Positions 10,066 through 21,366 of a DNA stretch of 64,000 nt are shown piece after piece. Source of the stretch: Stereocaulon alpinum (Eukaryota; Ascomycota; Lecanoromycetes; Lecanorales; Stereocaulaceae); NCBI GenBank assembly GCA_018257865.1, contig JAEUBA010000013.1:434001-498000 (forward strand), written 5' to 3'. The translations under genes and the position numbers were made by a program. The notes below the pieces were generated by a model. That model saw only the letters and a program-made list of their open reading frames with translations. It was not told where the DNA came from and did no database searches. Position 1 is the stretch's first letter. The number at the start of each line of letters is the position of its first letter.

Positions 10066-12987
10066 TCACCATATCCTCTTGTTTATCATGTCATATCGGC
10101 TTACACGCTCGAAGGATTCACCGCCCTCCCTGCTGAACCTCGCCTCTTTCTCTTTGACTGCTATCTCCCGCTCCCTTAAAACCTTCGCTCCTTCATGATC
10201 GTCCTCGTAGATCCACCTCCTCTTTTCCTCATCGACCTCTACGACGCCCCACCCCCCTACCCTCCTGCCCTCTGCATGCACCGAGACTTTTTCTCTTTCC
10301 TTCATGCTCTTGTAGCGATGGCGCGCGAAAGAAAGCAGGCACATACCGAGTACAAGCTTGAAAGCTAAGAGGGCAAGGAAGAGGACAAGGAAGAAAACCA
10401 GCATTGTAAAGAATGCTATGATATCGTCTGTACTCCATGCAAAGCTGCTTGAATGTTCTCCAGCGCTAAGAGCGGAACGGCCTAGCGCACGGCGAAAGAC
10501 ATGATCTATGTGCTGCAGGGCGGCCGTTGTGGCCGGCGACGCGGTCGCTGACTCGGCGGACAGTGAGGTAGCGGAGGACGGCAGTGGAAGCGGCATGTGT
10601 GTAGCGAGGAACATATGGTATGTCTGGACGGAGGCGCGAATGAAGAGACAGGCGAGAGGGATGACAGGAAGACCCAGGCGCCGTGTGAGATTTTGGTCGA
10701 CAAAGGCATTGGAGTAGTAATCCTTAGCTAGGACGTCAAGGAAGCGGCCATAAATAGCAGGCTTGATGTTGTTGAATTTCGTAATGTAGGCGTGCTTGAT
10801 CCAATCGACAAGCATCTCGCTTCCAAGAACCAGAAAGAAGGGGCCCATGACCTGGCCTGTCCATTCTGGGAAGATCGTGAAGCTCTTGGGTAGTATAGTC
10901 GATCCTCCAAGCGAGGATGCTGATGCGGATTCTCCACCAGCACTACCACTCGACGAACCAAGAGTCAACCCGCCAGTCTCGATGAGATTGCGAGATGCGA
11001 TTATCATAAGCATCAGCCATAGCTGGAAGCGTTCAACCACATCCGCGCACGTCAGCTGGAAAAGGTTCTCTTTTTCAAACTTCTTGAATACGGTAGACTT
11101 GATCTCAACGAATTGATTGGACATTAGCAAAGTCAATAGTGCATTTGAGTATGAATTGACTGCAACGTTGAGAGTTATGACCTGGTAGAATAAGGCGGTT
11201 GAGTGTACAAGGTTGTAACAAAGCGCGAGAATGAACATCCAAAAAGGTGTCCAGACCTTGCTACGACCATCGGGCTTGCGTTCCAGCGTCTCTTTTGAAA
11301 AAAGACATTCAAGTACATCTTGACCGATGGCAGAGAACAAGCGATCACAGACTTCCAGCACATTGTAGATGACGTATAACTTGATAGCAGCTTGGCCCCT
11401 GATACCATGGTACATCCTACTGGCGTCGAAGTACATCAGGATGGTGCAGCTTAGGATGATCAAGAGCCCTTTCAGAATATCCGCTTTGTGGTCTGGCAGT
11501 AAGGCCGAGGGTAGGGATCTGGTCCTCCTATGCTTGTGAGTAAATTTGTTTCTTTGCTTAGGCGTTATACCAGGACGAGATTGTATGTCGCTGTCCTTGT
11601 CTCTGGCTGCGAATTCGGTCGTAGATTGATTGTCTACTACCGTATCGGCAGGAGCAGAGTCTTCGCCCAGGGCCGGACCTGCTGAACCGTTGATACTCTC
11701 GCGACGGCCCCTTCTTTGCCACATCCTACCCGTCCCAGCGTAGACGAATCTGCTAATATATCGAGCCTCTTTGGCCATGTTTCTGCCCCAAGCTCGGCCT
11801 AGGATCGAGAGTGCTTTCAGGAAACGTAGTGGTAAGATTGTAAAAGAGTAGAGCCAAGCATCAAGACAAGCAAGGGCGCCAAACCACAGTATCTGTTCCA
11901 ATTGAGGAGGTAGGAAAAGAAAGTTTAGTAGACGGTCTAATTTGACACGGGAAGACTCGTAAGGAAAGTCGCTGGTAACAGATCGATGTATATACATAGG
12001 CGAAGGTCGTTGGGAAGACATCTCAAGTTGAAGGTATGTGGGAAACGAGAGAGGAGGGACTGGTATTGACTGAGGCATTGGCGAGGGTTGCGGACCCTCA
12101 ATGGCAGCGAGTCTGCTTGCTGCTCTCGAGTCGTTAGATCGAAGCGTTAGTGGAGGGGCCTTAGACTGGACTATGGATGATGGCACATGAGCGCGTGAGG
12201 AGCCCGTAGCTCGAGAGGAAGACAGCCTTCTGTTTAAAGATGGTGTTGGTACAGTACGACTAGATGAGTAAGGCCTTGCGCGTTGTCCCGGGTCCTTACT
12301 TAAATCCTGCGCAGATGTAAACGGGTCTTCCTCTGTCGCTGATATGGAGGGCGTAAGGATGGCGGAAGAGTGGCTTCTTTCCTTCGCTCTTTCTAATTCT
12401 CGAGGATCGCCATGGAGGAATGGCCGCTCAAGCACCTCAGAAACAGTCCATCGCCCGCAAGGTCTTGCTTGGCCACTACAATCCTCAGCAGCGCTATCAC
12501 TAAGGTCCTCCAGAGAGCTGGGAGTAGGGAGAAAAGTCGGTGAGGAAGCAAGCTCGTATATTCTTGCAGGAGACAATTTCAGTACCCTGTCCTTCTCCTC
12601 CAAATGGCTCCTAGATGCCTCCAAGCCTGTATGGACCTGATCCCCAACATCATCCCGCTCGGCACCCATCTTGTCGCTGCCTTGCTCGTCACGCCACCCA
12701 TTTTCCAGAGACCGTTCTTTTATTGTCAATGACTCCTTCTTCTGTTCTATCTTCTGCGTCTTGCCAGGTTTACCATCACCCCGACCACCATAATCGTCCG
12801 CAGTTGGCGTTAGCATTGTTGATGGTAAGTTTCCCCGATCTAGCTCTAAGAGCTGAGCCGATGCGAGGTCTCCGTCTCCAGACACCGCTTTCTCCAATTG
12901 ACTCCCGGACTTGTCCTTCTGCTTTGATAGGGCTTTGTGCATGCCCATGCCATTCTGAATAGGCATATTGGGTAAAGCTGCGGCCAT
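10066..12987 (-). CDS. EMP65: TAPT1/Emp65 family ER membrane protein
   Basis: Intronless 973-residue frame with ATG at 12987. Residues 1-345 are disordered and Ser/Pro-rich. From about 349 (KLDRLLNFLFLPPQLEQI) to about 890 lies the TAPT1 (DUF747) domain with several membrane segments, including about 364-388 and 497-515. Family hallmarks are visible: a CDRLFSAIGQDVLECL block, SNALLTLLMSNQFVEIKSTV and a KKFEKENLFQLTCADVVERF block. In yeast, Emp65 forms an ER membrane complex with the SUN-like protein Slp1 and helps soluble proteins fold and escape degradation. Length fits filamentous-fungal members, which carry a long N-terminal extension. It is transcribed divergently from DUG2. Confidence 0.9.
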   Translation of the reverse strand: MAAALPNMPIQNGMGMHKALSKQKDKSGSQLEKAVSGDGDLASAQLLELDRGNLPSTMLTPTADDYGGRGDGKPGKTQKIEQKKESLTIKERSLENGWRDEQGSDKMGAERDDVGDQVHTGLEASRSHLEEKDRVLKLSPARIYELASSPTFLPTPSSLEDLSDSAAEDCSGQARPCGRWTVSEVLERPFLHGDPRELERAKERSHSSAILTPSISATEEDPFTSAQDLSKDPGQRARPYSSSRTVPTPSLNRRLSSSRATGSSRAHVPSSIVQSKAPPLTLRSNDSRAASRLAAIEGPQPSPMPQSIPVPPLSFPTYLQLEMSSQRPSPMYIHRSVTSDFPYESSRVKLDRLLNFLFLPPQLEQILWFGALACLDAWLYSFTILPLRFLKALSILGRAWGRNMAKEARYISRFVYAGTGRMWQRRGRRESINGSAGPALGEDSAPADTVVDNQSTTEFAARDKDSDIQSRPGITPKQRNKFTHKHRRTRSLPSALLPDHKADILKGLLIILSCTILMYFDASRMYHGIRGQAAIKLYVIYNVLEVCDRLFSAIGQDVLECLFSKETLERKPDGRSKVWTPFWMFILALCYNLVHSTALFYQVITLNVAVNSYSNALLTLLMSNQFVEIKSTVFKKFEKENLFQLTCADVVERFQLWLMLMIIASRNLIETGGLTLGSSSGSAGGESASASSLGGSTILPKSFTIFPEWTGQVMGPFFLVLGSEMLVDWIKHAYITKFNNIKPAIYGRFLDVLAKDYYSNAFVDQNLTRRLGLPVIPLACLFIRASVQTYHMFLATHMPLPLPSSATSLSAESATASPATTAALQHIDHVFRRALGRSALSAGEHSSSFAWSTDDIIAFFTMLVFFLVLFLALLAFKLVLGMCLLSFARHRYKSMKEREKVSVHAEGRRVGGWGVVEVDEEKRRWIYEDDHEGAKVLREREIAVKEKEARFSREGGESFERVSRYDMINKRIW

Positions 12988-13217
12988 GAGCGTGCTGGTT
13001 ATTCATCTTCGCCGCAGTAAATTGTAAGTACGCGGAAAGTGTCGGACCGCGCACACATTAGCCTTGATTCGGTACATAGCAGCTGCTGGAAGCTCGCGGT
13101 CTGGTCCCTTCTTCATATTCAATCTGGCACTTCTGACAGTTTCTGCCGAACTTTAACCGAGCAACATTACGGTTTTTGCCGAGCAGCCATCACTTTAGCC
13201 TTGCCTTTAAGTTTTCC
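12988..13217. promoter_or_regulatory. Divergent promoter region between EMP65 and DUG2
   Basis: Only 230 bp separate the two divergent start codons, so both promoters and 5' leaders must share this stretch. I see no clear TATA box or long repeat. Confidence 0.5.
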
Positions 13218-16200
13218 ATGGCCCATCTACTTCCGACGTCATTCGTCGATGGGGAGAGGTCGTATGATAATACAGATAATGATGCCCCTGGTACTGATTT
13301 CCGTGTCGGGGTCAATGGTGGTGGACGGCTGCCCTCTATGAGAGCTCAAAAGCCGTCGTTATTCCACAAGATACAAAATCACAAATCAATACTTGCGCTT
13401 CTTATATCGGATTCAAAGATATATGCTGGCACGCAAAATGGTGACCTTTTGGTAGGGCATACTTGCGATACTTCCAGAGCTCAGCCACGATGCTTACATG
13501 ATAAAGGTGTGGTCCTTGGTAACGTTCGAGCTTCTATTCAATGTCCACGCGCACAGAGGCAGCGTCCTTTGTCTCTATTTGTCGGCAGACGGAAAGCTTC
13601 TATTTTCGAGCGCCGGCGATGCTATTGTGAATGTACGATGGCCCAACCTTAGGGTCCGAAAACCACTGAGAAAAATAGGTCTGGTGCACGAGCACGCACA
13701 GCCGCCTTTACTCGATCTACTCTAGCTACGATGTTGGTGATGTCTTCTCCGTTGTCTACTCTTCAGAATTGCAGACCGTCTATCTAGGAGCTCAGAACAC
13801 AAGTATACAAGTAATATTGCCATATCTTCCTTTGTGTCAGCTGGCTCTGATATCTCGATAGTGGTATGATCTCTCACAGAAGGACCTGAGGCCTCCACCA
13901 AATCCGACTTCGCATCCTTCGTACCGAAACCATCGCTTCTTCGATTCCAAAGGTCCCACGGGAATCTCTACTCCACGCCCACCTTCGCCTTCCGGGCCCT
14001 GTGCTTTAGGGGGACAGGATCTGGAAATAGATAAAGAACACATCATACAATATGCGCATTATGGCTATGTTTATTGCATGCTTCTGGCAAAAGACCTGTC
14101 CACTGGTGGCAATGACCCGGAAATCCTTATATCGGGTGGGGGCGATGGGACTGTCAAAATCTGGCCTCTACAAAGCGATGGAGACGGTGCAATTGCAAAG
14201 CCAATATGTCTTGAAAGAGGTGATGAATCTGTTCTATCCATGGCCCTTGATGGTACCGTGCTGTATTGCGGGAAGTTGGAAGGGGAAGTCGATGTTTGGG
14301 ATCTAGATACTCGCCAATTGATACGTACCGTGAAAGCTCACGATGCGGACGTTCTCACGCTGGCGGTAGGACACGGCTTTATATTCAGTGGACCTTCAAA
14401 TGGAATTGCAAAGGTAATGTTGACACGCAGCTGCTAAGTGGAAATCAATGACTGACAATCACCTAGTTCTTCAATTCACGGTACGAAATCATGAGTCGAT
14501 GGAAAGCCCATGAGCACCTCATCCTTGCCTCTTCTGTCACATCTTACCATGGCAAGGACATTTACGTTACAGGCGGGAATGACGGCTGCATCGCTATCTG
14601 GGACATTAGCGACTCCGTGAAGCGCCCGAGCAAAGGACCTGTAATCAGTAACGGTAATACCTGCTCTTGTCCCATCGCAGCTCTGGAATTGACAAAGTTT
14701 CATAGAACAGCTTATCCTTTCACTAGAGAAGCTAGTATCATATCGGACAGTATCTTCGAGACCAGAGTACGCTCCAGAATGCCGGCGTGGAGCATCTTTT
14801 CTGAGAAACTTGATGAAAAAACTGGGTGCGGAAACAGAATTGTTTAGTACAGAAGGCAATCGGAACCCTATCGTTTTTGCCCGGTTTAAGGCATGGGATA
14901 ACAAGCGTCCAAGGGGCAAGACGGTACTTTTCTACGGTCATTACGACGTGATCGCAGCTGATGATAAGGAGCAAACTTGGAATACTCACCCTTTTGAATT
15001 GCAAGGAGTCAATGGCTATCTGTACGGACGAGGTGTATCTGACAACAAAGGCCCAGTACTGGCGGCTTTGTATGCCGTCGCTGACATTGTCGCAAGAGAA
15101 CAGTTGAGTTCCGACATTGTTTTCTTGATTGAGGGTGAAGAAGAGTCGGGCTCACGAGGCTTCCAAACAGCAATCAGGAAGAACAAGCACATCATAGGAG
15201 ATGTTGATTGGATTCTATTGGCAAACAGCTACTGGCTGAACGATGACATTCCATGCCTGACATACGGTCTTCGAGGGGTCATCCGTGCTACCATCGAGGT
15301 GACAAGCGAGCGTCCTGACCTGCACAGTGGTGTGGATGGAAGCCAGCTTATCAGCGAGGCCCTGAAGGATCTCATAGCACTGCTTGCCGCGTTGACAGGC
15401 TCAGTTGGAGAGGTTACCGTTCCTGGATTCTATGACAATATACCACCTATGACGAAATTAGAGCACGAAAGATACCAAGTGATCAGCGAAACCCTAATTC
15501 GACAGAACCCTGAACTTGGAGACGTTCGCGCTCTTGCAGAGTCTTTCAAAGCACGCTGGAGAGAGCCATCCTTGACAATTCATCGTGTTAAGAACTCTGG
15601 GCCCCCGAACTCGTCTGTCATATCGCGGGTGGCCACTGCTGACCTTTCCATCCGGCTTGTCCCAAATCAAACCACCATAACCGTGCAGAAGGCTCTGCAG
15701 ACAGCTCTAGCAAAAGCCTTTGATGATCTGGACTCGGCCAACCAACTCACAATCAAATTCGAGAACCAGGCCGAGCCATGGTTAGGTGACCCTAATAATC
15801 AGATCTTTCGAACCCTTGAAGAAGCCATCGTGGAGGTTTGGAAGCTCACCAGCGACAAGAAGCGACAGTCGGTTTCAGCGAACAAGAGATCATCGAAAGA
15901 GCTCAGAGACATTACGAATGGGCTTAAGAGTCCAAGACTTTCCCCCGTGACATCTTCGACATTGTCCAAGGGTGGTGCGAATCCTTCCCAAGTCGCAGCG
16001 AAGACGCTTGAAAGTCGCCAGTCTTCTCAAGAACCGATCTCCACCCAGAAACCGCTCTACATACGCGAAGGCGGATCTATCCCTGCGATTCGGTTTCTAG
16101 AGCAGGAATTCAACGCTCCCGCTGCCCATCTGCCTTGCGGTCAGGCCAGTGATAGCGCTCATTTAGACAATGAGCGACTTCGACTACTAAATCTTTACAA

Positions 16201-16249
16201 CAGCCGGGAGATCTTCAAGAGGGTATTTCAAGAGCTGCCATTTAGATGA
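13218..16249 (+). CDS. DUG2: Dug2: WD40 plus M20 metallopeptidase, glutathione-degradation subunit
   Basis: Six exons by splice signals and phase: 13218-13451, 13507-13632, 13679-13810, 13862-14413, 14467-14653 and 14706-16249, with introns of 46 to 55 nt. The product is 924 residues. Residues about 55-410 form WD40 repeats. After a conserved RTVSSRPEYAPECRRGASFL block comes the M20 peptidase domain. Its metal and catalytic motifs are intact: LFYGHYDV (His489, Asp491), GRGVSDNKGP (Asp523) and EGEEESGS (about 553-560), followed by the RPDLHSG dimerisation-type segment. In yeast, Dug2 and the amidotransferase Dug3 cleave the gamma-glutamyl bond of glutathione in the cytosol, and Dug1 finishes the dipeptide. 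A Ser-rich insert lies at about 790-860. The start is the first ATG in frame; one at 13338 is possible. Confidence 0.88.
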
Positions 16250-16701
16250 CTGGATTTGAATGTTTCTTGGTTGACATTGGCTGGATTTATTCGTTTCTTG
16301 TAGATACCCCATTTGAGCGTGCATGGTTATGTATGTTGTAAAGCAACTTCAATGAGGCTACCACTTCACCTGAGTGGTTCAAATTAGGTATGGAGGAAGG
16401 AAGATAAGAAAGATAAGGGGTACATTGTAGACCCGCACACTTCCTGAAAGACCGTGAAGTCCCGAAGAAAGCATCCCCTCACGTATAGATCATTGCACAG
16501 TGGATTTCCCAGCATGCCTTGATAGTGATGAAATTGTGAACAAGGTCATGTAATCAAGCTCTTGGGCACAAGAGAATCCGATACCCTCCAATCCTGAAGC
16601 CACGAGCCTACCTACGTACACGTTTCTAACGCCCTAACAAACACCGTTCCTCCCTATGACGCACCTCAAAATCACAACATAGCATAATACTGCATCCCAA
16701 G
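16250..16701. other. Intergenic, no gene seen
   Basis: 450 bp between two plus-strand genes. It holds the DUG2 3' flank and the promoter of the asparaginase gene. I see no repeat or RNA gene. Confidence 0.4.
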
Positions 16702-18211
16702 ATGTCTACTGAGAAAACCCAACACCAACCCACCATGTCCTCCCAGAAGACGAAACCCCGGCTCATCCTTCATGGAGGCGCAGGCAACATCACGCGAAAC
16801 AACCTCCCGCCGGATCGGTACGCTCTATTCGATACCGCTTTACGGAGGATCTATAGATCTACTTCGGCGTTGCTTGAGAAGGGCGCGAGTGCGTTAGATG
16901 CGGCTACGCATGCTGTGACGCTATTTGAGGACTGTGAACTGTTTAATTGTGGAAAGGGTGCTGTAAGTCGATGTTTGGGTGCCTTGGTTCTGGGAAGAGG
17001 CTAATGGGAACTGGTCGTAGGTGTTTACGAGGGATGGGACTATTGAGTTGGAGGCGTCGGTAAGTTGGAGTTCGTTCTACGTATCTGTCCGCTGTTGCTG
17101 GGGAGGTTCTAAGTCCGAGTTCAAGAAACATCTGTTGCTCTCCTCTATGCGCATTTCTTAAGCACTGCTGCCTCCTTTCTATCGAAATATTGCTCGATCT
17201 ACGTAGATATGCATGCGTCGAACTTCTGGTAACATCTATCAGGTAATGGTAACCCGCTCTTACCATAAACGAGCCTGCGGCGTAGTCCTCCTTAAACACG
17301 TAAAACACCCAATCCTCCTCGCCCGCGAGATGCTCATCCGCGGCGAAACCGACGGCTCAGGTGGCGACAACGGCGGCAATGGCGATCCTAGCGGTGGTCC
17401 AGGAGGTGCTCAAGGCCATTGCTGTCTCGGTGGCCCGACGGTCGAGAAGCTAGCTGAGGAATGGGGACTTGAGATGGTGGATGAGGATTACTTCTGGACG
17501 AAGAAGCGGTGGGAGGAGCATTTGAGAGGGTTGAAAGGGGAGGTGGAGAAGGGGGAGTATCTGAGCCAGGGGACGGTGGGGTGTGTGGTGTTGGATGAAC
17601 AGGGGGTGATGTGTGTGGCTACTAGTACGGGGGGTTTGACGAATAAGTTGAGTGGGAGGATGGGGGATACGCCTACTATTGGGGCGGGGTTTTGGGCTGA
17701 AGAGTGGGATGAGAGTCCGCTTGAGGTTGAGAGGAGAGCTAGGCGACCACAGGAAGGAGCGTTGTCAGGGCTGAGGGATGTTGCTGATGGGTTACGAAGT
17801 GTGCTGGGGGACTGCATACCGAGTAGCTCCGGCTATGAATCGATACCACCATTTCCATCCACTACCTCGGAGAAATCGACGAAAATACGAGCAGTAGCCA
17901 TGTCCGGCACAGGGAACGGCGACAGCTTCCTCCGGCTAGCAGCTGTACGCACTGCAGGAGCTATTGTGCGCTTCTCATCCGATCGCTCTCTCGCATCAGC
18001 AGTCAACCAAATCGTTGGTCAAGGAGGCGAGATGCAAAAGTCTGCTGGTGACCGATGGGGCAATGGTGAAGGATCGGGCGGAATTATTGGTATAGAGCTG
18101 GTCAATGGGAAAGGTAAGGTTGTGTTTGATTTCAACTGTGGAGGCATGTTTAGGTGTTGGGTCGATGAGATGGGGAAGGAGAGGGTTATGGTGTTTAGGG
18201 ATGAATACTAG
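16702..18211 (+). CDS. N-terminal-nucleophile L-asparaginase / isoaspartyl peptidase family
   Basis: Three exons, 16702-16962, 17021-17059 and 17243-18211, all in phase 0. The product is 422 residues. The start shows the family block RLILHGGAGNITR, then ALDAATHAVTLFEDCELFNCGKGA and VFTRDGTIELEAS, then VMVTRSYHKRACGV. The autoprocessing site is SQGTVGCVVLD, with Thr211 as expected nucleophile after self-cleavage, followed by ATSTGGLTNKLSGRMGDTP. A Gly/Asp-rich insert at about 137-160 precedes it. A further insert after the GAGFWAEE stretch, about 65 residues, separates the last conserved MSGTGNGDSFLR block. The enzyme would hydrolyse asparagine or isoaspartyl dipeptides. Whether this branch prefers asparagine or acts like taspase cannot be told here. 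The second intron is long (183 nt). Confidence 0.87.
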
Positions 18212-19102
18212 AAAGATTAGAATCGGCCTGCAGACATATGCATTATGTGAAACCGTACGGAGAGTGTTTTGCTACCTGAATACTGTTATTGAGAGTAAAA
18301 TATCTCAGATATCAAAATCTGCAAATGCTGTCTTCGAGTACTCGCCCGCGAGAATCGCTGCTTCAACGACAACGCACACCGAAACCCGATGACACTTTGG
18401 AATTTTCTCGTACCAAAGGCATATAGACTTCATGGATCTGCTTCAGAGCATTTTTTCCATCCAAGCTCAGCAACATTTACGGCCTCCGCATCCAATCCCA
18501 ACCAACAGCATGATGTCCACAAACCCATGGCAGCCTAGCACGAAACACTTCACGTTTCACTGACGTAGTAGCAATGATTCAGATGCGCTAGAAAGCCAGC
18601 ACAAAGTCCTTCCTTGCCGAATCAGGGACTTGGGTCTCTAGGTCCAGAGCGATCGTGCTTAGCACTGCTTTTCCAGATCGCAAACAGTGGAGACGCTCGA
18701 CAATAGTCAGGCGTGTGTGGCTCGCCGCCGTAGCGATTGGGAGGAATGGTATGTTGCGTTCCAGCATTGCGTGGCATTCGTCTTACGAGTTCGGCTTTTT
18801 TGCACTTTGAATAGCTTGAGGACGGAGTGAAAGCAGTCATATTTTGACTGGCGCATAACACGTTAGGTGGCCGCGGTGGGACATAGCTTGAAACTAGTGC
18901 CAGCACACTAATGCTGCGATGGGAGCACGATGAGCCTTGCGTATATTCACCGTTGGTGAGCTCCGCACCATTATCAAGCGAGTTTGCGAGAAAATTTCTC
19001 CTTTCTCGGCTTACCCCTCCAATTGTCCTTTCCTTGATGATTGTAATATTGAATACCAAGCTGTACACCTCTTCTTTGCGCCGAGTTCTGACAGCCGTTA
19101 CA
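18212..19102. other. Intergenic, no gene seen
   Basis: About 890 bp. Short ORFs on both strands look like noise. An upstream in-frame ATG at 18911 could lengthen the next gene by 64 residues, but those residues look non-conserved. Confidence 0.4.
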
Positions 19103-19846
19103 ATGCCTTCAATCTCGCTTTCTGAGCTCTTGCCCGAAATCTTACTTCACATCTATAAGTCTCTTGACAGCATCGAGGACGTCATAAGACTTAACCGGAC
19201 CTCCCGTCAATTTTATGGCGTTTGGTATGGAAATGTAACCTCCATCTCGAATGCCGTTTTGTCTAAAGTACTGGATGACTTTGACGACGCCAAAAAACTC
19301 TCCGCCAAACAACTACTTTCGACCGATCATGAAAACCTGAGCAGCTACCAGAGACAACTGAGACATAATCGAACCCTGCTTTCGAACGACAGGGAAGTCC
19401 GGAGCTTTTGCACAGACAGCGAAAGAGCCAGCGTCGCAATAGAGATTCGTCGTATGATGAACAGAGCTCAAACAGATCCAATCCCTCACAAAGCTGTTGA
19501 CTCGCATCGCACGCAAACGCACTATCGCCTCTGGTTGTTCGTTATCGTCTTGGAAGATCCTGGTTGGACAAATCCTAAGTCTTGCCTAGGGTCTTTCGAT
19601 CTCGAGAGCTTACAGGCCATGAACTATGTTGCCTGGCGCGAAGAAACATTCTGCTTTCACACTATCCGATTGGCGCGCTGGGTTGCCGATTCTCAGACAA
19701 CGAAAAATGTGTCAAAGTTTCATCACGTGTTCGGTAGGGAGGATATTATACAAGATGGGCATCTACCTCTGTATACGATCATGGTCAAGGCCGGCCGTAT
19801 ACTCGATGAGAGTATAGCAGCATTGATGGAGGATGGGAGTCAGTGA
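19103..19846 (+). CDS. F-box protein
   Basis: Single exon of 247 residues. The chosen ATG at 19103 puts the F-box right at the N-terminus (LSELLPEILLHIYKSLDSIEDVIRLNRTSRQFY, split here as residues about 5-38). The rest is helical, with a THYRLWLFVIVLED block at about 133-146 that recurs in fungal F-box proteins of this type. F-box proteins bind Skp1 and present substrates to SCF ubiquitin ligases; the substrate is unknown. The frame is open upstream to 18911, so a longer form is possible. Confidence 0.75.
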   Translation: MPSISLSELLPEILLHIYKSLDSIEDVIRLNRTSRQFYGVWYGNVTSISNAVLSKVLDDFDDAKKLSAKQLLSTDHENLSSYQRQLRHNRTLLSNDREVRSFCTDSERASVAIEIRRMMNRAQTDPIPHKAVDSHRTQTHYRLWLFVIVLEDPGWTNPKSCLGSFDLESLQAMNYVAWREETFCFHTIRLARWVADSQTTKNVSKFHHVFGREDIIQDGHLPLYTIMVKAGRILDESIAALMEDGSQ

Positions 19847-20105
19847 AGGGTACAAAAGATTCCCTTCCAGCGTTGAATATTATGTGTTGTCATTGATAAC
19901 GCCGTGAGGTAGAGGCAGGTGATAATACATAAACCGATCGTCTAACGGGAATCAGCTATGAGCACTTACAAAGTAAGAGACACCTACTATTCCTAGTCAG
20001 CGAGATCTGCTTTGCATCTATCTGTATCGATGCCACGCAGCTCAGACCTTGATTCTATGCAGCCTTATGCCGGCGAGTTCCATCGTATTTTCGTGCGCCA
20101 GTCAC

Positions 20106-20444
20106 TCATTGCACTCCATCCAGCTCCATTCTGGCCTCGTCTCCATCAACGTGACTCTTTTCAGTTCCTTTGTCCCTACTACTCGCTTCCTCAAGGTCCT
20201 TCATCTCCACCTCTCCTGCCTTCTCCATCGCTCTGTGTCTTGCATGACCAATCTTCTTGTCGACCTTCCTAGCTTTCTTCCTTGACAGCGGCGCGGCTTG
20301 TCTGATAGCTTGACTTGTGCGCGGTGTGGGCTTCGTTATCTTATTGCGAGCGAGGCGTTGGGTGTTCTGTCTCTTACTCTTCAGCGTGCGTGCAGTCTTG
20401 GGTTTAAGGGAGGTCGGAGTATTAGGATTCGAGCGGGATGGCAT
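20106..20444 (-). CDS. Small basic protein, possibly ribosome-biogenesis (Alb1-like)
   Basis: Single exon of 112 residues, ATG at 20444 and TGA at 20106. It is very Lys/Arg-rich up to residue 75, with a SQAIRQAAPLSRKKARKVDKK-like core (about 45-65), and ends with an acidic tail starting EVEMKDLEEA. The basic-then-acidic layout suggests a nucleolar or ribosome-associated protein. It reminds me of small fungal ribosome-assembly factors such as Alb1, but I cannot show homology. The composition makes it more credible than overlapping plus-strand ORFs. Confidence 0.5.
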   Translation of the reverse strand: MPSRSNPNTPTSLKPKTARTLKSKRQNTQRLARNKITKPTPRTSQAIRQAAPLSRKKARKVDKKIGHARHRAMEKAGEVEMKDLEEASSRDKGTEKSHVDGDEARMELDGVQ

Positions 20445-21366
20445 TGTGAACGATGCTGTCTGGTTTTCATGAATTGTTACAACTCCGAGTTGCAGCGTCG
20501 TTCGCTTTGAGTTGCCGAAACCTCAATGTGCGAGTACCTTACGTAATTATGTGCCAAGATGTTTTGTGCATAGGGGGTCCATGCACAAAGACGTAATCGA
20601 CAGCCACCAAGCGTTGAAGCGTTGAAGCCGAGGTCTACTCTTCACCTCCCGCCTTTAGGTGGAAAGTCAAACTACCAACGTCCGCCAACAAAATGCTTAA
20701 TCTGCTTCGAACTTTGGTGGGCAGCTTAGTTAATTGTCATCAACAGCAGTGATGACAATTAATCTACTCTGCAAGATACGTGCTGCCAGCTTTGTATGAA
20801 GACACTGCTTCATCTCTACGCGCGTGAAGTGCATCGAGTGCACCGAGTGCACCGAGTGGACGAAGTAATGCATTGTATGAAACGACGACCGGGTACTAGA
20901 GAATCCCACGGAGACATGAGCGCAATGTTCGCAGGCATGTGGCTTGCTCCCAAACGACTTGCATGCATTATAGGGATATCTTCCTGCGTCGTGACGTTTG
21001 TATTACCTCTTGTCCACCTTTCCTTTTCCAAATGTGTTCGAGGCTTCTATGCGCGGCCAATCGTCGGCGGCTTGTGGAACCTTATGTCTGTTTCCTACGC
21101 AAGGAATGTAGGTGATCTGCATACGCGTCTAGATCCGATCGAGTCCTTCAAAATTACCTGCAACCGAAAAGGCCGTTCATGCACCTCAAACGGCAAGAAG
21201 AAGACCGAATGCAACCTATCACTGTGCATACCGCCTTCTGTTGACCGAGGCATGAGGTTTGATAGAGTATCAAAGAAGCTGGCAGTACACGTCTGTGGCT
21301 ATCGTACATGACCGTCATGTCTACCAGCAGACGCCCCGATTTCCTGCTCTCCATTGCTTGGAGGGC
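20445..21366. other. Intergenic with hairpin and short minisatellite
   Basis: About 920 bp. It contains a perfect 13-bp inverted repeat (20730-20762) and a short run of GTGCACCGA-like 9-bp units at about 20827-20855. A plus-strand ORF from 20796 runs 171 codons, partly through the minisatellite, and does not look like a real protein. The right end is the promoter of the GT2 gene. Confidence 0.45.
20730..20762. repeat. Perfect inverted repeat, 13-bp arms, 7-nt loop
   Basis: Arms TTAATTGTCATCA (20730-20742) and TGATGACAATTAA (20750-20762) are exact reverse complements around the loop ACAGCAG. It may be a hairpin, a dimeric transcription-factor site or a small mobile-element relic. Confidence 0.7.

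Noticed and set aside
20796..21311. 171-codon plus-strand ORF with His/Arg/Val repeats
   Set aside because: The start runs through a 9-bp minisatellite and the rest looks random; it overlaps the promoter region of the GT2 gene.
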